Shown here: positions 24,801-36,871 of the stretch, one piece after another
Layout of the letters: each line of letters starts with the position of its first letter
Numbering within the stretch: position 1 is the stretch's first letter
From: Apoda limacodes
Lineage: Eukaryota > Arthropoda > Insecta > Lepidoptera > Limacodidae
Length of the DNA: 64,000 nt
NCBI GenBank assembly: GCA_946406115.1
Contig: OX291551.1
Span: 6,572,001-6,636,000 of the forward strand
Direction of reading: 5' to 3'
Made by a program: the position numbers and the translations under genes
The notes under the pieces: generated by a model
Seen by the model: only the letters and a program-made list of their open reading frames with translations
The model's database searches: none
What the model was told of the DNA's origin: nothing

Positions 24801-27800
24801 ATGTCACTAGAAAGTGTTTTTTTTCAAAATGTTTTTGAAGAAGAAGAAAAAGAACTAATGAGAGCGTGTGAGAATTATGAAGATAATGCTCTGGAAAATC
24901 CGTATTATGACACTTCACTGTTTAACATCTGTAAAGAAGTTGAGGAAACATTCAGGTATACATTCTAACTATACTTATTTAAATTTTATGTTACATATTT
25001 GTGTTCTTATATTAACATAAGCATGTTATATCTACAGAAAATCTTCAATTCAAGTCGGTCGAGGTTTGAAGAGACAAGCTGATATTAGTGTTGAAGATTT
25101 ACAACAAGCATCGACGTCATCATGTTCCAATACAACCATAGACAGAACGTTATGTGTCAAATATGTGAATTACAGGTTAGCCAAAGGTTCTATGCTCAGC
25201 ACTTACGATCTAAGGAACACAAAGAAAAATGTCTTATTCATAATCATAATTTACATAATGTCTCTGTTATATCAGTTGCTTTTGGGTCTCGGGTCTTAAC
25301 GTATAGAATTGTATCACCTAAAGCTAATGAGTCACTTAAAATACAAACTCCTGAAGTATTCATAGCATCAATTAAAGAGTCGATACTATTTCTTATTCAG
25401 GAATGTTTAAAAGAGTTAACTATTGTTAAAGTTAATTTTATTATTCATGCAGATTTTGAACAGGAAACAAAAGATTTAAAAAATTCTTTCGATTTTCAAA
25501 CAAAAAATTGGACTATTTCTTTAGGGGACGAATTAGAAAATTATTTAGAAACTTTAAGCGAAGACATTAAAAATAAAATGAGTGATTTCGAAGCAAAAGA
25601 TAGTGGATGGACTTTAAAAAAAATTCAGTTCTTAGAAATGAATGTTAATAAGTTCAATCCCTTACGAGGGTCTTCGTTTATTGAATTACCTTTAGATATT
25701 AAGCGTAAAAAAGCAGTCATAAATGTAAAAAATAACGATCAACAATGTTTTAAGTGGGCTTTATTATCCGCACTATATCCTGTAAATAAAAGTTCTGAAA
25801 GGGTATCATCATACTTGAGGAATCAAAATAGACTAAAGTTTAATAATATACAGTTCCCAATCAAATTATCGGATATACCCAAGGTAGAAAAACAGAATAA
25901 CATTAGTATCAATGTTTCCGGATTAGAATTTAACAAAGAAAAAAAATGTAATACCATCGTTGGACCATTATATTTTACAAAATGTCGTAAAGAATTACAC
26001 ATTAACTTATTATTTTTAAACAATGGTTCAAATGGTCATTATTGTTTTATAAAAAATTTATCACGCTTGGTTAGTAAACAAATAACGAATCGAAATAATG
26101 CTATTCATATCTGTGATGGTTGCCTTCTATATTTTAAATCTAAAGTTAATTTAATTAATCACCAAAAACATGACTGTGCTCATATTGTTACTGAATTACC
26201 AGGAATTCATAAAAAAGGAAAAGATTGGTTTAATCGGGAAACAAATAATGATGAAATCTATTTTGATAAGTTTCAAAGAAAATTAAAATTACCTTTTGTA
26301 ATATATGCAGACTTTGAAGCTCTTTTAAAACCCGTCACCTCATGTGACCCTGATCCATCGAAGTCATATACAAAAACAATAAATGAACATGAAGTTTATA
26401 GTTATGGATACTATATAAAATGTTCGTATGATGATAAGCTGTCTACATACAGAACATACACAGGGCCTAATTGTGCAAAAATGTTTATGGAAAGCATTTA
26501 CAAAGATATTAGCAATATACATAGGATAAATTGTTTTCAAAAATGTCCACTTCCATTAACTAACGAAGAGAAGGAATCTATTAGACAATCGCAATTATGT
26601 TATATTTGTGAAGGGCTATTGGGTGATGACATCACAGTAGACTATGATTGGAATACTGGTAATTTTAGAGGTGTTGCTCACGAATTATGTAGTTCAAAGT
26701 ATCGTGTTCCCTTTTTCATTCCCATTCTATTTCATAATCTAAGTAATTATGATGCTCATTTTATTGTTCATGCTTTGAATTTTAAAGATGGAGAAATAGA
26801 TATCATTCCGCAAAATAAGGAAAAATATATTTCATTCTCAAAAAAACTTAATATAAGAGGTCATTTAGTACATTTGCGATTTTTAGATTCCTTTAAATTC
26901 ATGGCCAGTAGTTTAGATAGTTTAGCTAAAAATCTAAAAAAAGATCAATTTATAGAATTAAGAAAACAATTTCCAAACGAAAATGATTTTAATAAACTTA
27001 TTAGGAAAGGTGTTTTTCCTTATGAATTTGTTAATTCTTATGAATCCTTAAAAGTTACAACTCTTCCAGATCAAGACGCTTTCTTTAACTCTTTAAGTAA
27101 TACCAGTGTCTCAGATGATGATTATAAACATGCTCAAAATGTTTGGGTCCAATTGAAATGTAAAAATATGTTGGACTATTCCAATCTATACTTAAGAACT
27201 GATGTAATGTTACTCACTGATATTTTTGAAAACTTTAGAGAAATTTGTATTAAAACATATGAACTCGACCCTGTACAATATTATACCCTTCCAGGATTAA
27301 GCTGGGATGCAATGCTAAAATGTACTAACATAACACTGGAATTATTAAAAGACTTTGATAAAATAGCATTCGTAAAGTCTGGTATAAGAGGTGGTATTTC
27401 ACAGTGTTCTAACAGATATGGAAAGGCAAATAACGAGTACATGGGTGATTACAAAGATAACTTACCAAAATCTTACTTAATGTATTTTGATGCAAACAAT
27501 CTCTATGGTTGGGCAATGTCTCAGTATTTGCCTGTAAGAGATTTTAAATGGGTTAACCCGAACATAGACTTCAATATATCAGATTCATCAGATATTGGAT
27601 ACATACTGGAAGTTGATCTTGAATACCCTGAAAATTTACATGATCTTCATTCAGACTTACCTTTATGCCCTGAAAACATTGTAATCGGTAACAGTAAAGA
27701 TAAAAAATTAGTACCAAATTTATATAACAAAACTAAATATATTATTCACTATAGAAATCTGAAGCAATGTTTACAACTTGGTATGAAATTAAGAGTTCAT

Positions 27801-30800
27801 AGAGTTTTACAGTTTGAGCAAAGTCCTTGGTTGAAGAAATATATAGATTTAAATACACAACTAAGAACTTTAGCTGAAAGTGACTTTGAAAAAGATTTTT
27901 ATAAACTTATGAATAATGCAGTCTTTGGTAAAACTATGGAAAATGTTGAAAAACGTGTTAATGTGAAATTGTTAACCCACTGGGAAAACCATGGAAAAAT
28001 TCAAGGTGCACAAAGTTTAATTGCTCGCCCTGAGTTTCATAGTCTATCTATATTCTCCGAGTCTTTAATTGCTGTACAATTACAAAAGACTAAGGTATAT
28101 TTCAATAAACCATTTGTTTTAGGATTTTGTATATTAGAAATATCAAAAACATTGATGTATAACTTTCATTATAATTACATGAAAAGAAAATACAATAATA
28201 TATCTTAGTTAACCATGCTAACTAAGCTAGCTTAGTTTACCATGTATTTACAGATAATTTTTATAATGATATGAAATCTGACTTAGAATGTTTTTTCGAT
28301 ACTTCAGACTATTCTAGTGATAATGTTTATGGTTTCCCACTTTTAAATAAAAAGAAACTTGGATATTTTAAGGATGAGAACAATGGTAAAATATTTCGGG
28401 AGTTTGTAGGACTTCGATCAAAAATGTATGCAATGGACATTGAAAGTAAGGTTATTGCTAAAGCAAAAGGTGTAAATAAAAGTGTGACAAAAAAGATGAA
28501 TTTGGAAAATTATAAGTTGTGTCTATTTAATAAAAATGTAAATGTTTCACAAATGTGTAGGATTCGAAGTGTGAAACATACTATTTTTACACAACAAATT
28601 AATAAAACTTGTCTATCCTGTAATGACACCAAGAGATATATTTTACCTAATTCAACAGATACATATGCTTGGGGTCATTTTAAGATTAACTTATAGTTTT
28701 GAAATAATAATAATATAGAGTATTAATTGTATCTGGTTTATGTGTGTTTAAAAAATGTAAGGTAATAACTATTATTAAGTAACCTAATGATTGTAATTTT
28801 TTTTTTTATTATTAATTATATTGTTTTTAATATATAAGTGTTTGTTTTTATTGCTTTCCTCCATATGAATTTGAACATTTTCAAAGAGAACACACATTAA
28901 AAATAATTATGATTCATTTTTATCATCCCTTTACAGTAATTGTAGCTGGCCCTAGTGGATGTGGTAAATCAGTTTTTGTTAAAAATTTTGTGAAACATGC
29001 TAATGAGATTTGCAATCAACATTTTTCTAATATTATGTGGTGTTATGATGAAATGCAACCGTTATACAACTTGAACAATGTTAATTATTACCAAGGTATT
29101 CCTGACCTCAGTATGTTTGAAGGAGAACAACCACAACTAATAATAATCGCGAGAGTCTGATGGTCGTGTTGTTGACATATTCACAAAGGGTAGTCATCAT
29201 AGAAACATTAGTGTTTTCTATATTACACAAAATATATTCCATCAAGGTAAAGGACAGAGAGATATTTCTTTAAACTCTAGTTATATAGTCTACTTTAAAA
29301 ATCCACGAGATAAAACACAAATTCGTTACTTAGCACGTCAAGTCTCACCTGAAAACATTAAATTTTTGGAAGATGCCTACAAAGATGCTACTAGTGAACC
29401 TCATGGCTACCTAATAATAGATTTAAAACAGGACACAATTGATATGTGTCGATTTAAAACGAGAATATTTCCTTCTGACCAGAACTGCATTGTATATATA
29501 CCTAAAAAAGGATTTAAATACAGCAAACATAATGAAATTCCAATCATTCATAAATAATGCATTCAAGAGTGACTACACATCAAGAACTTTTAAAATCGTT
29601 GCATGTATTGAAACCAAGACATAGAAAAGCTTTACTTAAATCTTGTAGTAAAGAAGAAATAAATTTTATTTGTGAGTGTATTTACAACGTATTACAGGGT
29701 AAAATACCCGTCAAGGAAAATGATAAAAACAAATTAAAAAAATATAAAAATATATTGAGAAAGTTGGTTTGTAAAGGAAGAAATCTACTTAGAAAAAACG
29801 TAATTATTCAAAGGGGTGGTGCCTTTTTACCTATTATTTTAGGATCTGTTCTAAGTGCCTTGGTGAGTTCAATTTTAAAACCTTAGCAGGAAAATAAAAG
29901 CAAAAATGGAACATGCTAAAAAAATGATTCTAATTGAACCTAATTTGATAGAAAAAATTAAAAAGGAAAATGAAACACAAAGCGCTTTAAATACTTTATC
30001 CCGTTTAGATGGTGAAATGAAAGATATTTTAAATAGTAATGTAGAAGATAGAGAAAAATGGATTTTGTATTTACAAACACTACAAAGGTATTTACATTTT
30101 ACTGAAGTAGAACGACGACCATATCAAATACCAATTATAACCAAAACAGAAAGTTCGCCTAATTATAAAGATACTGATGTCATTAAGGAAACAGTCCTTG
30201 ACACTGAGCAGGTATCAAACATAAAATCAAAAACCATAAATGATACTGACTTAACCCCATTTTATTCAAAGCAACAACTCTTGAAATTGATTCCTAAGAC
30301 GTATATAAAACGAGGTGAATTACTAATAGAATCAATTTTTTCAAATAAAAATAAGGTAGAGTGGGATACCAATGGAACTGTTAGTATCAATAATATGAAA
30401 ATACCAGGGAGTAACATTATATACCTGGTGAATGATACACTAAGACCACTTAAACACAGTGATCCAATTGGGTGGCAAGAGTTTGCATCAGCATTAAAAG
30501 AAATTAAAATACCATTAACTTATATTGGAAATCCAAAAAGACTAGAATATATTAATAAACTTTACTTAGGTGATATAAAAGAAGAAATTCTACTTAACAA
30601 ATTGCAATCAGATAATAGTTTTACTCCTACTAAGACTCATTTTAACAAAATCAAGAAAAAAATAGACTGGGAAAAATGGACCCCCTATTAGAAATAAATC
30701 AGATTTACTATGATGTTTCTCATCCTGCTGGATATGGAGGTGTTAACAAACTCATCAACTCGTTAAAGGGAAAAATGACAGCAAAACAAGTGAAAAATTG

Positions 30801-33800
30801 GTTGCAAGAACAAGAAACTTACACATTACATAAACCTGTAAGAAATAGATTTCCTAGAAATAAGTACATTTTATCTAATTATAATGACTTGTGGCAGGTG
30901 GATTTAAGTGATATGCGCACTTATTCTGAATATAATGATGGTTTTAAATATATTCTGTGTGTTATTGATGTATTTAGTAAATATGCATTTGCTAGATGTT
31001 TAAAAAAAAAGAACTCTGTAACTATAAAAGAATGCTTTGAAAGTATATTTAATGAGTCAAAATCCTTACCTAACCACATTCAGTCAGATAAGGGAACTGA
31101 ATTTGTTTCTAAGGATGTGCAAAAATATTTTAAAAGTAAAGGTATAAACTATTACACCACTAACAATCCTGATATAAAAGCTAGTATCGTGGAACGCTTT
31201 CAAAGAACATTAAAGACAAAAATGTGGCGGTATTTCACACATCATAACACATATAGATATGTTGATATTTTAAAAGATTTGATTTATTCTTATAATCATA
31301 GCTATCATTCAAGTATAAAAATGTGTCCCAAAGATGTTAACTCAGAAAATATTATGACTGTTTGGAATAATTTATATGATAGAGATAAAGGGCAAAAGGC
31401 TATTCTAAACAGGTTTAAAGAAGGTGATTATGTTAGGATAACAAAACATAAACACATATTTCAAAAAGGATACGAGAGCAACTGGAGTGATGAAATATTT
31501 GTTATTACTTCAGTTATAAGAAGATCACCTTGGGTAGTTTATACGTTAAAAGATCTTCAAAATGAACCCATTACAGGTACATTTTATGAAAAAGAATTAC
31601 AAAAAGTAATATACAACCCCACTCTCCCACATAAAATAGATAAAATACTCCACACTCGTTATTTTGGAAATAGAAAGCAAGTACTAGTGAAGTGGAAAGG
31701 TTATCCAAACAAATTTAATACTTGGGTATCATTAAAAGATATAGAAAAAATATGATTAAGGAAGATTTTTATTTAACTTTGCTCAGTAATAGTTCAATGG
31801 AATATTTTCCGAGTAATACCACTACAAATTTTTCAACAAAACTTCCAAAACCTATAAAATTAGAAGGACAGTGGTCTGTTGGAGTTGTAGAATTTCAATA
31901 CCCATGTAGTATGTTTACAGTTCAAGAGGGTGAAAATATAATGTATATTACTAAGAAAATGATAGTACCTTTGGATAAATCAATATCATCAGTTATTTAT
32001 AAAAATCATATACCTGCAACCAATTATGATAATATTGATAACATTTTAAAAGCCTTAAACCTAAAAGAAAACTGTCGCTTTCATTATGATAAAGTTTCCC
32101 AGATGGTCTCTGTTCAAATTAACGATAAAAATATATCATCTTTAACGTTATCATCAAAGTTAAGTATTCAACTTGGCTTTGAACCAAAAACTAATTTAAT
32201 AACAAAAAATGTTGGAAGATACCCACCCAATTTACATTTAGGATTACCTTCTCAATTATTTGTTTACTGTGATATAATTGATCCGCAAATAGTTGGAGAT
32301 GTTATGACACCATTGTTAAGAATAATACCTTTAGACCCCGAGAAATATATCTATGGTGCTTATAAGATGCATGTATTTTCACCACCCCACTACTTACCAG
32401 TTATGCGAAGAGAATTTGATACAATTGAAAAAGATATAAGAACAAACACTGGTAATAAAATACCATTTCAATTTGGGACCGCATATGTTAAACTACACTT
32501 TAAGCGATTATAATGCATAATAACAGTATTTGTCCCTATGAGCAATATTATTCACATCAAGCAGGATCAGGAATTGGTGTAATTTATAAAGGTGTACCAC
32601 ATCAACGTGGTCATGGAATAGGAAGCTTTTTAGGAGGCCTGTTTCGATCAGTACTACCTTTATTATCAAGTGGGGCTAGAGTAATTGGTAAAGAGGCTCT
32701 TAATGCTGGAGTGGGATTATTAAGCGATATGATAAGCCAGAAACCAATGAATGAATCTGTGCAAACACGGTTAAAAGATGTAAGTAGTAATTTAAAACGA
32801 AGAGCAGATGATAAAATTGAAAGACTAATGAATGGATCAGGTTATATAACGAAACGTCAACGTCGGATTCATTCCATTCCGTCAACAGCTTTGAAAGAGT
32901 TGAGAACTAGAAAGTATAAAATTAATAGAAATACTAAAGATATATTTTCAAACAAATAATGTCATTCTTACATAATCATTCATGTGAATGTATAAAATCG
33001 GAATTGGATTTATTTGCTTTACCAACAACTCAGACAAGTATTGAAAATGGACAATGGATACACTACAAACCTATATCATCCCTTACAGACGATGGACCAA
33101 TTGAATTTCAAATTCCTGGTACGGGGGATGATTATATCGATTTGTCTCATACATTACTACATTTAAAAGTTAAAATTCGAAACCAAGATGGCACCAACTT
33201 AGCTGCTGCTACAGTAGTAGCCCCAACTAATAACTGGTTACACTCACTATTCAATCAACTCGATGTGTATTTAAATCAAAAACTAGTATCTCTACCAAAC
33301 AACACTTATGCTTATAGGGCATTTATAGAAACTTTATTAAACTATGGTCCAGCAGCTAAACAATCTCATCTGACTTGTGGACTATGGTATGAAGACACAG
33401 CTGGAAAAATGAATTCACTAGATGATTCTAATGATGGATTTAAAAAAAGGAATCAATTTGTACGTGAGAGTAAAGAGGTAGAAATGGTAGGACATTTGCA
33501 TGGGGATTTGTTTAATCAAGAAAAGTTTCTGATAAATGGTGTTGAAATTAGTCTTAAACTAGTACGATCAAGAGAAAGTTTTAATCTTATGGCTGGTGCT
33601 GATGCTAAACTGAAAGTTACTTTTACTGACGCTACACTTATAGTTCGTAGAGCAAAAATTAGTCCAAGTGTATTATTAGCACATCAAAAAGTTTTAAGTG
33701 CAACGACCGCTAAGTATCCTATAACCAGAGCTGAAGTCAAAGTGCTCACAATACCTTCAGGAGTTCAGGGAAAAACGCTTGATAACATATTTATTGGTCA

Positions 33801-36800
33801 AGTTCCAAAAAGGTGTATAATAGGTTTTGTAAACAATGCTGCTTTTAATGGAAGTTTTAACAGAAACCCTTTTAACTTTGAAAACTATGGAATAAATACA
33901 TTTAGTTTGTATATAGATGGCCAACAAATACCATCAAAAGCTTTACAACCAATGTTTCACAACAATATATTTACCACAGCTTACCATACACTATTTTCCG
34001 GGTCAGGTATTCACTTTTTGAATGATGGTAATGCTATTTCTAGGGAACAATATGCAAATGGATATTGTTTGATGGCATTTGATTTAACTCCAGACTTATC
34101 AGCTAGTTCTACGTCTCATTGGAATCTTATTAGACATGGAAGCGTAAGACTTGAAGTTCGTTTTGAAGCAGCACTCATACAAACAATAAACTGTATAGTG
34201 TATGCTGAATTTGATAATGTTATTGAAATAGATAAAAATCGTAATGTTTCAGTAGATTACAGTAGCTAAAATATAATAATTAGAACTCAATGAAAGGACT
34301 TATTATACTTTTGACATTCATAATATCAACATTTTGAAATGAATACTTTAGATATTCAAAAATGTTTAAAGATAATTTCTCCGAAAATTAAACTAAATGT
34401 ATTTGCTGCAAATAGATTACCAGTACTCATGCACCTACCTGCTTTTCTCATTAGTAATTTAGATGTTGACAATCAACCTGGATCGCATTGGGTGGGAATA
34501 CATATTAATAAAAATGGATTAGGTGAATACTTTGATTCTTATGGTCGTAAACCTAGTAGACATCATTTATATTTCTTAAATAAGAATACTAAGATATGGA
34601 GTTACAATAATAAAAGAGTTCAAAATGACTTTACAACTGTTTGTGGGGAATATTGTCTTGTTTATTTGTATTTTAAGTTTCATGGTAAATCAATGATTGA
34701 TTTTGTAAACCACTTTAGTAATAACACTCTATGTAATGATATTTTATTATATGATATGTTTAAAACAATTTTTGATAATAAAACTTTTTAAAATAAAAAA
34801 AATGTTTTTTTTCTTATGTGTGTGTTTGTGTAATTAGTGGTTAAAAAACAAAAAAATATTTTTTATTTATATCATTTATTCATTCATTCACAATAAAACT
34901 CAAACATGATACAATTTGATTCAAAGTTGATTTCGAGTAATACTGAAGCTGGTTCTTATAAATTAATTTAGCTATTAGAGATTACTTTTTAAAAAAGTAT
35001 TTTTTACAGTTATTGGTTTCTGCTATTTGCTTCGTGATATCAAATATGATACCCTTCGTTTGCTCATATTTTTCATCTTTTGTATCCGTATAATATTTGA
35101 TCCTCACTTCTGAGTGTTTCCAATGTTCATCTACTGGTACTTTTTTCAATTTTATGAGGTCATACACCTCAATTTTTATCAAATGTGTAGCATGAGCCCC
35201 ATCATCATTATTAGTAGACAAGTATGTGACACCAGGGATACCATCTTTTGAAGATCTCGCCACTGTAGAGCTGAGTTTCTTTTTCTTCTGATTGGTCCCC
35301 TCAAAGAATGAGTCGATACTATTTCGACGAGACCGTTTGAGCTTTGTTGTTTCTAAGGCCTTCTCAGTTGATTGCTCATCATCCGATGTAGCGTAGTAGT
35401 AATGCTTGAACGTGTTTTCTTCCATTACGTTAAATGTTGAATTCTGTAATAAAATAAGCCTATGCTTTAAAAACATATTTGTATAATAATTTGAATCAAA
35501 AATTTGCCTAAAGTGAAAACCTAAACAAAATTGGTTTAAGTAATAGACATTCAAACAAACACATAGTTTTGAGGGTCTGTAATATATATAATAAATATAG
35601 ATAAAGAATTATAAAGCAAAAAAACACATACCTCCATAGCTTTTTTTGAAGTAAATAGAACCAGCCTCAGTATCACACAGGATGAATTCAATCACTTGAT
35701 GATAAATTGTAACTCGAATACTCTCGACTATCCTATATATATACGATTTATCTTACAAGTACAAATATAATTAAAAAGGTATTAGGAATGTCACCACAAA
35801 CATCATTATCGCACTCACGACATTGTAATTAAATAAGAATAACTAATGAACGGAAAAATACGATAGACCCATTACGATAATGATATAAATACTTAACAAA
35901 ACTACACAGAACCTACAGTGATGTCACGTGGTAGTTCTGGTCAAGCGTGAGTCGACGTATCCCAGACACAGGGGGTGGTTTTGAGAGTGGTCAAGCGCGA
36001 GTCGCCACACCCCAGACACAGGGGTGGTTTTGAGAGTGGTCAAGCGCGAGTCGTGCGGGGGGCAGAAAAGTTTTTAGGCGAGGGGTTGAAGTTGGAGGGT
36101 ACTGCGCCAGAACCAACGATGTTTTGAGAGTGGTCAAGCGCGAGTCGTGCGGGCGCAGAAAAGATTTAAGGCGAGGGGTTGGGGTTGGAGGGTAGTGTGC
36201 CAGAACCAACGATGTATTGAGAGTGGTCAAGCGCGAGTCGTACAAAGCAGAAAAAAAGTTGGTGAGCTTTTTTTTAGGCGAGGGGTTGAGGTTGGGGGGA
36301 AGTGCGCCAGAACCAACGAATCCCCTCTACTCATATATTTTAATTTTTTGACTTTGTATGAGTACAAATTTATCGAAAAACTAGCCAATAAGCTTATTTA
36401 TACACTTACCTACAAAAGAAGACCTAATTTATCGTCGTACGAGAGTTTGCGAACAATTTACATGTCGCAGCGCAGACGTCGCTGTGTTTTATAGGAACAA
36501 ATTACTTTTGACAGTCATATTGTACAATACAAAAACCACTCCTGTAGTACATTAATCTTACAAATTCACAAACCTTTACATAATTAGGAACACAACATAC
36601 ATACATATATAGAAATAATCTTCCTTCGATTATGACTCCCTGAAGGTTAGCTTCGAAGAAAATATATGATACGTACGGTCAGTTGCAGAACTGCACATAC
36701 AATTTCAAAACAAAATATAATGGCAAGCGCATTCACTCACACACTTAAAGAATTATGTTTTGTAGAACCTGAGTAATATTAGTTTCATTTAATATTGTAT

Positions 36801-36835
36801 ATAATAATTTCACTAAGAAAATTATCGTATCCGTA

Positions 36836-36871
<36 letters not shown>

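Larger units (their letters stand above)
23339..36331 (+). mobile_element. Polinton/Maverick (adintovirus-like) element, 12,993 bp
   Basis: This is a self-synthesising DNA transposon related to adenovirus-like dsDNA viruses. It begins AGTAGAGGGG, ends CCCCTCTACT, and is flanked by CATATA on both sides. The long terminal inverted repeats (23339-24627 and 34950-36331) enclose protein-primed DNA polymerase B, packaging ATPase, integrase, penton-like protein, pVI-like protein, major capsid protein and adenain-like protease, the complete core set. The polymerase and the ATPase are disrupted at catalytic motifs. It lies in intron 2 of P4HA in the opposite orientation to that gene. Nearly identical inverted repeats and an intact duplication suggest a recent insertion. 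Confidence 0.95.
34950..36331 (-). repeat. Polinton right terminal inverted repeat, 1382 bp
   Basis: This is the inverted copy of 23339-24627. It is 93 bp longer because it has one more tandem unit in its outer zone (about 36110-36205). It ends CCCCTCTACT at 36331 and is followed by CATATA. Confidence 0.93.

Noticed and set aside
28271..28696. Separate small gene after polymerase B
   Set aside because: The frame is open upstream of the ATG, and the sequence is the C-terminus of the polymerase. It is a fragment of the same gene.
36147..36494. 115-codon frame in the outer right TIR
   Set aside because: It is produced by the tandem repeats and runs out of the element into flanking DNA. The left TIR does not preserve it.
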